Positions 1 to 9,571 are shown, numbered from the stretch's first letter. The stretch: DNA of 64,000 nt from Chloroflexota bacterium (GCA_022820025.1 JAJEGF010000004.1:1-64000), one strand, 5' to 3'. Numbers and translations: made by a program. The notes: generated by a model from the sequence alone, not told the origin.

Positions 1-224
1 CAGGAGAGGCCTTTGCGTAACCGGGGGTTGGTTGCGCGGAAGACCCTCACCCCAACCCTCTCCCACGGGGAGAGGGAGAAAGAGCCGCCCTGCATTTGAG
101 GGCGCGGGGCGTTTTGCAACGGCCACTCATGAGCCTGAGTCCGCCACGACCGGCGGGGAGGGGGGCGGGGGCCCGCCTCCGCGCGGCATAGGCAATTCAG
201 CGCCTCGCGCATCAATTGCCCGGC

Positions 225-1610
225 CTAGTCGTCCTCGCCGTCGTACTCCTCGGGCATGAGGACGAACTCGGGGTAGGCCTCGATGCGGAGTTCGCCGGCG
301 TCCTGGCCGAGTTGTTCGACCTGTTGCGACACGCGCGAGCCGATGGTCATTTCCAGCAGCTTCCAGAGGCCGAAGGAAACGATGAACACAAAGGCGCCGA
401 TGGCCAGGATGCCGATCAATTGCACGTGGAACGTGCCACCAGCGGCGATGCAGACGGCGAGGGTTCCCCAGATACCGGCGAACAGGTGCACGGGAACCGC
501 GCCGACCACGTCGTCCTGCCGCAGCTTCTCCAGCAGCTTCATCCCGGCCACGCAGATCACGCCGCCGATGGCGCCGATGATGATCGCCCAGTAGTGATCG
601 ACGATATCGGGGCCGGCGGTGATGGACACGAGTCCGGCCAGGGCGCCGTTCAATCCACCCAACACGTCGGTTCGTCCGAAAATCGGCCGCGACGCCACCA
701 GGGCAGCCATAGCGCCGGCCGCGGCGGCGAGGTTGGTGTTGACCAGCACGTGGCTCATGGCAATGGCGTCGGACGCGCTGCCCAGCGCCAGCTGGGAGCC
801 GCCGTTGAAACCGAACCACCCGAGCCAGAGGATGAAGACGCCGAGCGTGACCATCAGGACGTTTGACGGCGGCGTGGCCCGGGCCGTGCCGTCCTTCTTG
901 AACTTCCCGAGCCGAGGACCGACGACGAGGATGCCGGCGAGCGCGGCCCAGCCACCGGTGCTGTGCACGATGGTGGAGCCGGCGAAGTCCTGGAATCCAA
1001 GGTCGTACAGCCAGCCTTCGCCCCAGGTCCAGGCACCGACGATGGGGTAGATGATGGCGGTGAGGATCAAGACGAACAGGAAGAAGGACCACAGCTTGAC
1101 CCGCTCGGCCAGGGCGCCGGACACGATGGAGGCGGCCGCCGCCACAAAGACCATCTGGAAGAACCAGTCGGACATGGTGGAGTAGGCGTTTTCGCCGGCG
1201 AGCACGGCCGCCGCATCGCCCTCGCCGTTGACCAGGGCGATCTCTTCAGCCGACGGTCCGTAGAAGAGCTTGAACGATCCGATGAAATTGCCGATGAGAT
1301 CGCCGTACATCAGGTTGTAGCCGATGATGAAGTAGGCCAATCCGGCAATCGAGTACAGGCCGATGTTCTTCAGACAGATCATGGAGGCGTTCTTGGTCCG
1401 CACGGACCCGGCCTCCAGCATGGCGAAGCCGGCGCTCATCCACATGACCAGCGCGCCCCAGACGAGGAACGCAAAGGTGTTGAGAACGTAGACGGCCTCG
1501 GCTTCCACGCCTTGCGCCTGCGCCACGGCCGGCCGTGCCAGGAAGATGCCGAGGGTCGCGGCCGCCGCCAGCAATAGAAGGTTGCGTCGGCGCTGTCCAA
1601 ACAGGTGCAT
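225..1610 (-). CDS. amt: Ammonium transporter (Amt family) with N-terminal signal
   Basis: ORF protein has Amt signatures (LNTFAFLVWGALVMWMSAGFAMLEAGSVRTKN..., DFAGSTIVHSTGGWAALAG). Internal ATG at 1610 (MHLFGQRRRNLLLL) is a better start than 1940. Confidence 0.95.
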   Translation of the reverse strand: MHLFGQRRRNLLLLAAAATLGIFLARPAVAQAQGVEAEAVYVLNTFAFLVWGALVMWMSAGFAMLEAGSVRTKNASMICLKNIGLYSIAGLAYFIIGYNLMYGDLIGNFIGSFKLFYGPSAEEIALVNGEGDAAAVLAGENAYSTMSDWFFQMVFVAAAASIVSGALAERVKLWSFFLFVLILTAIIYPIVGAWTWGEGWLYDLGFQDFAGSTIVHSTGGWAALAGILVVGPRLGKFKKDGTARATPPSNVLMVTLGVFILWLGWFGFNGGSQLALGSASDAIAMSHVLVNTNLAAAAGAMAALVASRPIFGRTDVLGGLNGALAGLVSITAGPDIVDHYWAIIIGAIGGVICVAGMKLLEKLRQDDVVGAVPVHLFAGIWGTLAVCIAAGGTFHVQLIGILAIGAFVFIVSFGLWKLLEMTIGSRVSQQVEQLGQDAGELRIEAYPEFVLMPEEYDGEDD

Positions 1611-1955
1611 GATTGCGGTCACGGCTACTCCCCTCGATGAGTCCACAGCGATTAGCCCAGCTCGCGAGGTGAGGGTACCGAGCGCCGGGATTTTTTCCCA
1701 ACTCCGAAGGATTGCGGGGTCGAATGAAGCGTGGGATTGCCTGCTTGTTGTTGCGGGCCGAGGCCGCGAAATCTCGTGGGCGGTGATCGCCCTCATTCGG
1801 CGACGGCCTCGTGTGCGGAGGGATGCCCACGGCTCCCAGCCAGCCAGGATCCTAGAAATACGTCGACCTCGATCACATTGGGCGCCAGCCCGCCGTGTAC
1901 GGGTCAGCCGGGCTGACCGGTCATTTGGGCCGGCCACCAAGGCGTATTCAGCCGC

Positions 1956-3536
1956 CTAGCGGGGGCGGAGGCGGGAGAGGCGGGTGGTGAGCTCGGTGAG
2001 TTCCTGGCTGGCGAGGAGCCAGGCGACGGTGAGGTAGGCGAGGACGGCGGCGGCGAGGTAGACCGCGAGGAGCAGGGCGGAGTCGAGGCCGATGGGGCCG
2101 TCGGTCCAGGTGGTGACGCGGAGGACGGCGACGACGAGGCCCATCATGGCGGTGGCGACGACGGCGGTGGCCGCGACGGATAGTTCGGCGCGGCCGATGG
2201 ACATCCCGCCGCGCCGGTGCAGGACAACGCCAAGAATGACGGCTTCAACCAGGACGCCAATTGACAGGCCAAGTGCGATACCGCCGATGCCGAACCACTG
2301 GGCCAGGAACCAGGACAGCAGCATGTGGAAGGCCAGGGACGCCGCGGCGATGGCGACGGGGGTGCGAGTGTCCTGCATGGCAAAGAAGCCGCGGACGAGG
2401 ATTTCGACGGCGGCGTGGCCGGCCAGCCCGAGGGCGAAGAAGCGGAGGGCGACGGCGGTGATCTCGGTGGCGTGGGCATCGAAGGCGCCGCGCTGAAAGA
2501 GGACGGCGACGAGGGGTTCGGCCAGGATCGCGAGAACGACTGCGGCGGGCAGGTTGAGGAAGACGATGTGGCGGGCGACGCCGCTGACGCGGGCGGCGAA
2601 GAGTTGGCGGTCGCCACCGGCCCAGCGGCCGGCAAGCTCCGGCAGGGCGGCTTCACCGAGGGCCATGCCGAAGACGCCGAGCGGCAGCAGCATCAGCAGA
2701 AAGCCGTTGTTGAGGGCCGCGACCGCTGAGGGCCCTTGCAGCGAGGCGAGGATGTTGACGTAGATGAGGCTGGCCTGGAGGACGGCGACGCCGAGAAGGC
2801 GGGGCAGCATGAGGACGATCACGCGCCGGACATCGGGGTTGGCGAGGCCCCAGGTGAATCGGAAGCGGCCCCAGGAGGCCAGACCGGGGGCCTGAACGGC
2901 CAGATGCAATACCGCGCCGATGAGGGTGCCCCAGACGAGGCCGCGGAGTCCGAAGGCCCGGGCCAGGATCAAGGCACCGATGATGATGCCGACGTTGTAA
3001 AGGAGCGGACTGATGGCCGGGGGGACAAAGCGTCGCTCGGCCTGGAGGGCGGCCTTAGCCAGGGCGCTGAGTCCGAGCAGGACCGGGGAGAGCATGAGCC
3101 AGCGGGAGGCATCGACGGCCAGGTCGTGGGTGCCGGACTCGAAACCGGGGGCGATGGCGGTCATGAGCGGCTCGGCGATGAGGGCGCCGAGCGCGGCGAA
3201 CGCGGCGGTGGCGAGGAAGACAAGGGTGGCGACACCGCTGAGGAGTTGGCGCAAGGCTTCGGGGTCGCCGCGGGATTTGACCTCGGCGTAGACGGGGATG
3301 ACGGCCGATAGCAGGGCGCCGCCGGCGAGCAGCATGAAGATTGTGTCGGGTATGCGGAAGGCGGCGTACCAGGCGTCGGCTTCAGGGCCGACGCCGAATT
3401 GGGCGTTGATGGCGGCCTGGCGGACGAAGCCCAGGAGGCGGCTGAGGGCGATGGAGGCGAGGACGATGCCGGCGGCGGCGGCGATGCCACCGCCGAGGCC
3501 GTCGGTTGTGTCGGGGCGTGGAGGGTCTGAGGTCAC
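1956..3536 (-). CDS. murJ: Lipid II flippase MurJ/MviN family
   Basis: 526 aa polytopic protein; SRLLGFVRQAAINAQFGVGPEADAWYAAFRIPDTIF is typical of MurJ. Confidence 0.93.
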   Translation of the reverse strand: MTSDPPRPDTTDGLGGGIAAAAGIVLASIALSRLLGFVRQAAINAQFGVGPEADAWYAAFRIPDTIFMLLAGGALLSAVIPVYAEVKSRGDPEALRQLLSGVATLVFLATAAFAALGALIAEPLMTAIAPGFESGTHDLAVDASRWLMLSPVLLGLSALAKAALQAERRFVPPAISPLLYNVGIIIGALILARAFGLRGLVWGTLIGAVLHLAVQAPGLASWGRFRFTWGLANPDVRRVIVLMLPRLLGVAVLQASLIYVNILASLQGPSAVAALNNGFLLMLLPLGVFGMALGEAALPELAGRWAGGDRQLFAARVSGVARHIVFLNLPAAVVLAILAEPLVAVLFQRGAFDAHATEITAVALRFFALGLAGHAAVEILVRGFFAMQDTRTPVAIAAASLAFHMLLSWFLAQWFGIGGIALGLSIGVLVEAVILGVVLHRRGGMSIGRAELSVAATAVVATAMMGLVVAVLRVTTWTDGPIGLDSALLLAVYLAAAVLAYLTVAWLLASQELTELTTRLSRLRPR

Positions 3537-3612
3537 TGCGTGTGTCCGGTCGAGTTTTGGATGGCCTTGCGTCGCGCAAAGCAGAGACTCTTACTCCGAC
3601 CGCCTCTCAGAG

Positions 3613-3887
3613 GCGACGTTCGCGTAACCCAAAGGTGGTTGCCCGGAAGACCCCTCACCGATTTCGGCCGAAGACGCCCGAATCTGCCTCTCCCCCTGGA
3701 GAGGGTGAAGAGCCGGGCGCCCCCACGAGTGACCGTTGCACAGCCCGGGGGTGGGTGCCCGAAGGACCCTTCACCGATCGCCGGCGGGGCCGGCGGCATC
3801 CCTCGGCGAACTCGGGACTGGTGCTGCCGCTCCCCCAGGAGTGACGTTTGCCTAACCCGAGGGTGGGTGCCCGGAAGACCCTCACCC
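3613..3887. repeat. Three diverged copies of a ~47 bp motif at ~112-116 bp spacing; a related copy lies at the window start (about 10-52)
   Basis: Copies at 3613 (gcgacgttcgcgtaacccaaaggtggttgcccggaagacccctcacc), 3729 (gtgaccgttgcacagcccgggggtgggtgcccgaaggacccttcacc) and 3841 (gtgacgtttgcctaacccgagggtgggtgcccggaagaccctcaccc); related to tttgcgtaaccgggggttggttgcgcggaagaccctcacccc at the window start. Confidence 0.8.
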
Positions 3888-4196
3888 GGCCGGAAGGAGT
3901 GAGTGAAGAGGAGTGAGAGGTGAGAGCAGAGGGAGCAAGCGGCGTGTGCAAGGGCCTTCAGTGGGAGCGGGAGAAAGAGCGGATGCGGCATTGAGGGCGC
4001 GGGGCGTTGTGCCGCAGTCACTTCGCGGAGAGGGAAAAGACTGCGGACCTGCTGGGAGAGGGTAGGCGTGGAACTTGGAGCCGCACCTTGGGTTGACGTG
4101 CAGGGGAGGCCTGGGACGGGGCTAAGATTGTTTGCAATGCCATCTGTGTGGGCAGCCGGGTGCCGGTTGTCGCACAGCACACCCGAAGACTTTTCC

Positions 4197-5498
4197 GTGC
4201 CGCCAAATTTCACGCCGGAAAACCTGGAGATCGTGTTTCTCTCATTCGAGGGACCGGATCAACCCTACTCGCAGGCGGGAGGCCTGGGGGTGCGGGTGGC
4301 GCAGTTCACGCGGTCGCTGGCGCGGCAGGGGTTCAACACGCACCTGATATTTGTGGGGGACCCCGAACGGCCCGGATACGAGGTGCAAGAGGACGGGCGA
4401 CTGCATTTGCACCGATGGTGCCAGTGGCTCAGTGAACATCACCGGGGCGGGGTGTACGAAGCCGAGATCGAGAAAGTTCATGATTTCCAGGACTCGGTGC
4501 CTGCTCACGTGACGTTCGAGATCGCGACGCCAGCGGTGGCGGAGGGGCGCACGGTGGTGGTGATGGCGGAGGAGTGGCATACGGCCGACGCGCTTTCGCG
4601 GCTGAGCGACTCCCTGCATTTCAACGGGATTCGCCAGAACTGCGTGCTGGTTTGGAACGCGAATAACGACATGTCGCTCAACCGCATGAATTGGGACCGG
4701 ATTGGCTACGTGGCGGACTTTGCGGCGGTGTCAAAGTACGTCAAGCACCAGATGTGGGACTGCGGGGTCAACCCGGTGGTAATTCCGAACGGGGTGCCCG
4801 AGGAGCGACTGGTGCCGGTGGATCCGGACGCGGTGGCGGCGTTTCGGCGGGCGATGGACTGCGACCTGTGGTTCTTCAAGATTGGCCGGACGGACCCGGA
4901 TAAGGGATGGCTGGAGGCCGTGGAGGCCGTCCACCGGCTGCGCGATCAGGGTGTCAACGCCCGGCTGGTGATCAAGCCGGGCGCGTATGAGGCGCATGGC
5001 GACGAGGTTTATCGGCACATGGTGTGGCGAGGGCTGGATCGCGCCGAGGTGGCGACCGAGGACCGCTCGGTGGCGGGGATTGCCACGGCGCTGGGCGCGG
5101 CGCCGGAGGCGGCGGTGCTGGACCTGCGGTTCTTCGTGCCGGACGAAATCCTGCCGGTCTTCTACGCCGCGGCGGACGGGACGCTGGCCAACAGCGGGTA
5201 CGAGCCGTTTGGTCTGGTGGGGCTGGAGGCGATGGCCGCAGGCGGGATCGCGTACGTGGGGTCCACGGGCGAGGACTATGCACGGCCACTGCAGAACTGC
5301 GTGGTGCTGGACGACGCGGCGGATCCGGACGAGATCGTGCGGTTTGCGTTGCAGTTGAAGGACGATGCGGCGCTGAATGCGTCGATCCGGGCTGGCGCGC
5401 GACGCGCGGCGGAGCTGTTTACCTGGGAAGCCGTGACACCGATATTCCTGACCCGGATGCGCCACCTGGCGGCCGGGCAGGACGTGGTGGTCGGTTAG
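4197..5498 (+). CDS. Glycosyltransferase, GT4/glycogen-synthase-like
   Basis: EIVFLSFEGPDQPYSQAGGLGVRVAQFTRSLARQGFNTHLIF N-terminus; C-terminal NSGYEPFGLVGLEAMAAGGIAYVGSTGEDY. Start uncertain (ORF opens at 4068). Confidence 0.85.
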   Translation: MPPNFTPENLEIVFLSFEGPDQPYSQAGGLGVRVAQFTRSLARQGFNTHLIFVGDPERPGYEVQEDGRLHLHRWCQWLSEHHRGGVYEAEIEKVHDFQDSVPAHVTFEIATPAVAEGRTVVVMAEEWHTADALSRLSDSLHFNGIRQNCVLVWNANNDMSLNRMNWDRIGYVADFAAVSKYVKHQMWDCGVNPVVIPNGVPEERLVPVDPDAVAAFRRAMDCDLWFFKIGRTDPDKGWLEAVEAVHRLRDQGVNARLVIKPGAYEAHGDEVYRHMVWRGLDRAEVATEDRSVAGIATALGAAPEAAVLDLRFFVPDEILPVFYAAADGTLANSGYEPFGLVGLEAMAAGGIAYVGSTGEDYARPLQNCVVLDDAADPDEIVRFALQLKDDAALNASIRAGARRAAELFTWEAVTPIFLTRMRHLAAGQDVVVG

Positions 5499-5561
5499 CA
5501 TTCGGGGAGCGCCAGCCGGCCGCCCCACCCCCACGATCGCGCACGTCCAATCGCCGACACC

Positions 5562-6749
5562 CTGGTTATCTATACGCTGATTCACCAGCCGCGACGGGTG
5601 CGTATTCCGGCGGTTCCGATTCCGCACGGGGCGGACGCGGCGACGATCGAAGCGGCGCTGTTCGACGACGAGTTGAACCAGTTCTACTTCGAGAAGGTGG
5701 CGCGCTGGTGCTACCGGCCGGCGATCAAGCTGTGGCGAGAGTTGCTGGACCGGGGGTTGGCGCTGGGGCTGGGGATTCCGTTGTCGACGCTGCCGCAGTT
5801 CGAGACGTGGGACCCAGAGCTGCTGGGTGAACTAAAGGCCCTGCTGGGTCATGCGAACTGCGAGCCGGTGGCGACGGAGCCGAATCATGCGGTGAGCATG
5901 CTGCTAGACCTGCCGCTGTTTGCGCGGGGAATGGAGCGGTCGGCCACCGGCCTGGAAGAGCTTTGCGGGCAGCGGCCGCGGGTGGCGGACACGACCGAGA
6001 TGCTGATGTCGTCGGACATTGCGCGGTCGCTGGCCCGAACGGGGTTCGAAGCCGGGTTCGTGGATGGGCGGCCGTGGATCATGGAGTGGCGGAGCGCGGC
6101 GCACCTGTACAAGGAACGGGGCGGTCTGCCGCTGCTGGCCCGGCACTTCGACCTGAGCGACGACGTGGGGTACCGGTTCTCGAACCAGGGCTGGGACGGC
6201 TGGCCGCTGACGGCGGACCGCTACGCGGACTGGATTGCTTCAACGCCCGGGGACCTGGTGACGCTGGCCTGGGACTTCGAGACGTTTGGCGAGCATCACA
6301 ACGTGGACACGGGGATATTCGAGTTCCTGGACGCGCTGCCGGACGAGCTGGCGAAGCGCGGGGTGCGCTGCCTGACGCCGAGTGGGGCGGTGGATGCCCT
6401 TGGCGGCGGCGCGCATGAGCTGCCGCTGTCGCCGTTTCCGGCCACGTGGGCGGGGCAGCACGGGGGGTTGGAGTTCTTCCTGGGGAACCATGCGCAGCAG
6501 GCGGTGTTCCGGCTGATGACGGCGGCGTATGGGACGGCGCAATTGACGGAGGATCCAGCGCTGATCGACCTGGCGTACCTGCTGTTGCAGTCGGACAACC
6601 TGCACTGGTTGCAGTGGGTCGGACGGGAAGGCTCGGAGGCGGACGTTTCGGCCTATTTCACCCCAGGCGAGTGGATGTGGTTGGGGGCGGACCGGTTGCT
6701 GTGGGAGCACCAGCGGGTGTACATCAACTTTATCGACGCGATCAGCTAG
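5562..6749 (+). CDS. Glycoside hydrolase family 57 (alpha-amylase/amylopullulanase-like)
   Basis: LVIYTLIHQPRRVRIP ... TLAWDFETFGEHHNVDTGIFEFLDALP. The ATG/GTG/TTG ORF opens at 5598, but the conserved N-terminus extends to a CTG at 5562. Confidence 0.85.
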   Translation: MVIYTLIHQPRRVRIPAVPIPHGADAATIEAALFDDELNQFYFEKVARWCYRPAIKLWRELLDRGLALGLGIPLSTLPQFETWDPELLGELKALLGHANCEPVATEPNHAVSMLLDLPLFARGMERSATGLEELCGQRPRVADTTEMLMSSDIARSLARTGFEAGFVDGRPWIMEWRSAAHLYKERGGLPLLARHFDLSDDVGYRFSNQGWDGWPLTADRYADWIASTPGDLVTLAWDFETFGEHHNVDTGIFEFLDALPDELAKRGVRCLTPSGAVDALGGGAHELPLSPFPATWAGQHGGLEFFLGNHAQQAVFRLMTAAYGTAQLTEDPALIDLAYLLLQSDNLHWLQWVGREGSEADVSAYFTPGEWMWLGADRLLWEHQRVYINFIDAIS

Positions 6750-6759
6750 CGAGGTCGGA

Positions 6760-7566
6760 ATGGACGAGGTTTACCTGGGGCCGACGCAGACGACCGTGCC
6801 GAAGATCGGGCTGGGGACGGCCCGGTATTTCGGCGGGCGGGGCGTGCTGGTGAAAGGGCTGGCGGCGGGGCTGCGGCTGATCGACACGGCGGAGTCGTAC
6901 AACGCACGGGGCGACGAACCCGGGCAAGCCGAGTTGCTGGTCGGGAAGGAGCTTGCGGGGCACTGGGATCAGACGTTTATCGCCTCCAAGATCTCGCCGC
7001 GGAACCTGGCGGCGGCCGACGTACCAGTGCATGCGCGGGCGAGTGCGCAACGGCTGGGCGTGGAGGTGATCGATCTCTACCAGATTCACGGGCCGAATCC
7101 TTCGATCCCGATTGGCGAGTCGATTGGGGCGCTGGAGCGGCTGGTGGACGAGGGGCTGATCCGGTTCATCGGGGTCAGCAACTTCTCGGCGGATCAGTTG
7201 AAGGCGGCGCAGGATGCGGCGCGGCGGTATCCGATCGTGTCGAACCAGATCCGGTACAACCTGTTCGAGCGGGACGTGGCGGACGACGTGCTGGCGTACT
7301 GCCAAGAGACGCAGGTGACGGTGATTGCACATACGCCGCTGGCGCTGGCGGACTTTGACGGTCACGCGGGGTCGGGGGTGTTGCACGAGGTGAGCCGCAG
7401 CACCGGTCGGACCCCGGCGCAGGTGATGTTGAATTGGCTGGTGGCGCAAGACGGGGTGATTGCGATTCCGAAGACCGACCGGCCGGAGCGGGTGGCGGAG
7501 CTGGCCGGATCGGTGGGCTGGGACCTGGATGCGGAGCAGCGCCGAGCGTTGGATGCTTGCGCCTAG
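6760..7566 (+). CDS. Aldo/keto reductase
   Basis: KIGLGTARYFGG...RLIDTAESYNARGDEPGQAELLVGKEL; VIDLYQIHGPNP; GVSNFSADQL. Confidence 0.92.
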   Translation: MDEVYLGPTQTTVPKIGLGTARYFGGRGVLVKGLAAGLRLIDTAESYNARGDEPGQAELLVGKELAGHWDQTFIASKISPRNLAAADVPVHARASAQRLGVEVIDLYQIHGPNPSIPIGESIGALERLVDEGLIRFIGVSNFSADQLKAAQDAARRYPIVSNQIRYNLFERDVADDVLAYCQETQVTVIAHTPLALADFDGHAGSGVLHEVSRSTGRTPAQVMLNWLVAQDGVIAIPKTDRPERVAELAGSVGWDLDAEQRRALDACA

Positions 7567-7593
7567 CGCAATCCGCTGAGCCATAGGACGGAA

Positions 7594-8805
7594 TTGACCT
7601 CAATGCGGATTGCGATGGTGGTCTGGGAGTACCCGCCGCACGTGGTGGGCGGGCTGGGGACGTACTCCGGCGCGATGGCGCCGGCGCTCCGGGCGGCGGG
7701 ACACGACGTGCAGGTGTTTGCGGCGCTGCGGGACGGTGACGCGCCGGCTCCGCAGCCGGACACGCATTGGGCGCGCCAGTTGGACCTGAGCCCGACGTAC
7801 CTGGGGGTCTACAACCAGGAGGCGTCGAGCTGGGGGGCGTTCTTCGGGGAGTTGTACTCGACGAACATTCTCTGGGCCGACGCGGTGCGGGCGGAGCACG
7901 ACAGGGAACCGTTTGACGTAATCGCGGTGCATGACTGGCTGGGGGCGCCGGCGGGGTTGACGCTGGCGCGGCACGTGGACGCGCCGATCGTGCTGCACGT
8001 GCACAGCGCCGAGTGGGGACGGCAGCCGGGCGGGCCTTCGCCGATCGTGTCGCGGTGGGAGACTGCGGCGGGCCGGGCGGCGGCCGCGACGATCACGGTG
8101 AGCCAGGCGATGGTGCGGGACCTGATCGCGCACGGCTGGGACGCGGAGCGGGTGCACGGCGTGTGGAATGGGGTGGACACGGAGAAGTTCTCGCCGGACG
8201 CGCCGGGCGGGCGGGAGCTACGGGCGCGGTACGGGTTGCCTGTCGATGCGCCGGTGGTGTTTTTCATTGGCCGGTTGACCGGAGTGAAGGGTGCGCAGCC
8301 GCTGGTGGAGGCCTGGCCGCAGGTGGTGGCGCGGCACCCGGAGGCCCGGCTGGTGGCCCTGGGGACGGGCGATCAGGACGAGGAGATTCGGGGGCTGGTG
8401 GCGGGGCTAGAGATCGACGACTCGGTCACGCTGCGGACGGAGTGGGTTTCGGAGACCGAGCGTATTGCCCATTTCGCGGCGGCCGACCTGGTGGTGTTGC
8501 CATCAACCTACGAGCCGTTTGGGATCGTGTGCCTGGAGGCGATGGCCTGTGGGAAGCCCGTGGTGGTTGGGGCACGGGGCGTGGTTGGCTTTCGTGAGCA
8601 GGTGCTGAATTACGGCCCGAATCAGTGTGGGGTGCATGTGAATGGGGCGGATGCGGCGGACATTGCGTGGGGGATCGCTGAGGCGCTGCGCGACCAGGAA
8701 CGGATGCGGCGCTGGGGCGAGAACGGGCGGCGGCGGGCGGTGGAGACGTTTACCTGGGAGAGGTGTGCGGCAAGGACGGTGGAGGTGTACGGGCGGGTCG
8801 TATAG
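7594..8805 (+). CDS. Glycosyltransferase family 4 (glycogen/starch-synthase-like)
   Basis: MRIAMVVWEYPPHVVGGLGTYSGAMAPAL; VFFIGRLTGVKGAQPLVEAW; PSTYEPFGIVCLEAMACGKPVVVGARGVVGFREQV. Confidence 0.92.
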   Translation: MTSMRIAMVVWEYPPHVVGGLGTYSGAMAPALRAAGHDVQVFAALRDGDAPAPQPDTHWARQLDLSPTYLGVYNQEASSWGAFFGELYSTNILWADAVRAEHDREPFDVIAVHDWLGAPAGLTLARHVDAPIVLHVHSAEWGRQPGGPSPIVSRWETAAGRAAAATITVSQAMVRDLIAHGWDAERVHGVWNGVDTEKFSPDAPGGRELRARYGLPVDAPVVFFIGRLTGVKGAQPLVEAWPQVVARHPEARLVALGTGDQDEEIRGLVAGLEIDDSVTLRTEWVSETERIAHFAAADLVVLPSTYEPFGIVCLEAMACGKPVVVGARGVVGFREQVLNYGPNQCGVHVNGADAADIAWGIAEALRDQERMRRWGENGRRRAVETFTWERCAARTVEVYGRVV

Positions 8806-8852
8806 ATGGTGGCGCTGCGCGGGACTACGTTGCTCGTCGGCGTTGACTCGGA

Positions 8853-9089
8853 CTAGAACGAAGACGGCGGGTCGTCGCGCTCGGAGACAGCAGTCAGCGA
8901 TATGCGGATCAGACCGCTTGCCAGGCGGACCTGGGTCAAGGCGTCCACGTTCGCCTCAAGTGCGCGAATCTCAGTGCGCAGGTCTCGGATGTCGGACTTC
9001 AGCCAGGCCAGCGTCCCGCCCACGACGGCCAATTGCAGAGGTAGCACGATGCCGGCGATGGCCAGCAGATCGGCGGTTTCGAGGGTCAG
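8853..9089 (-). CDS. Small membrane-anchored coiled-coil protein
   Basis: TLETADLLAIAGIVLPLQLAVVGGTLAWLKSDIRDLRTEIRALEANVDALTQ. A candidate CTG start at 9089 overlaps the upstream TGA (CTGA); the canonical-start ORF opens at 9047. Confidence 0.55.
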   Translation of the reverse strand: MTLETADLLAIAGIVLPLQLAVVGGTLAWLKSDIRDLRTEIRALEANVDALTQVRLASGLIRISLTAVSERDDPPSSF

Positions 9090-9571
9090 GGAGCAGGCTC
9101 GCGGGCGACCGGCTCAGGAACCGGACCTCCGAGACGGGCCAGGGCCTGCGCCATTTCGTACTGGCGCTCTTCCATCCTATCGAGGCGCGTGTCCATCCTG
9201 TCGAAGCGGGCGTCCATTCCGTCAAGGCGGACATCCATCCTGTCGAGGCGGACATCCATCCTGTCGAGGCGGGCATCAATGCCATCGAGGCGGACATCAA
9301 TGCCGTCGAGGCGGGCGTCAATGCCGTCGAGGCGGGCGTCAACGCTGTCGAAGCGAGCATTGATGGCGTCGAAGCGCGCATCCAACTCAGCCCGTAGACC
9401 GCGCAAGGCCAAAGCCTGCTCGGCGCGCAGATCGCGAAGGGCCTCAGCCTGCTGCTGGGCCATGAATTCGAGACGGGCGTTAAGGCTGCGCCAGATGGCG
9501 ACAGCCAAGCCAGCCAATCCAACAAACAGGGCCCCGCCCGTGCCCAGAATCGTCCACGCTTCGGCGCTCAT
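9086..9571 (-). CDS. Membrane-anchored protein with near-perfect 7-residue tandem repeats (coiled coil)
   Basis: MSAEAWTILGTGGALFVGLAGLAVAIWRSL... then (RLDGIDA/RLDRMDV)n; ATG at 9571 rather than the ORF start at 10489, which lies antisense to the AAA gene. Confidence 0.75.
   Translation of the reverse strand: MSAEAWTILGTGGALFVGLAGLAVAIWRSLNARLEFMAQQQAEALRDLRAEQALALRGLRAELDARFDAINARFDSVDARLDGIDARLDGIDVRLDGIDARLDRMDVRLDRMDVRLDGMDARFDRMDTRLDRMEERQYEMAQALARLGGPVPEPVAREPAP

Noticed and set aside
963-1577. Long plus-strand ORFs antisense to amt and murJ (e.g. 963-1577, 2736-3311)
   Set aside because: High-GC shadow ORFs opposite strongly supported genes; low-complexity Gly/Asp/Gln composition.
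1611-1955. Nitrogen-responsive riboswitch (glnA-type) upstream of amt
   Set aside because: No conserved aptamer sequence recognised; only a GGGA-TTTTTT-TCCC-like palindrome.
9180-9370. Regular ~21 bp repeats as possible CRISPR
   Set aside because: No unique spacers; unit length is a multiple of three and encodes a heptad coiled coil.
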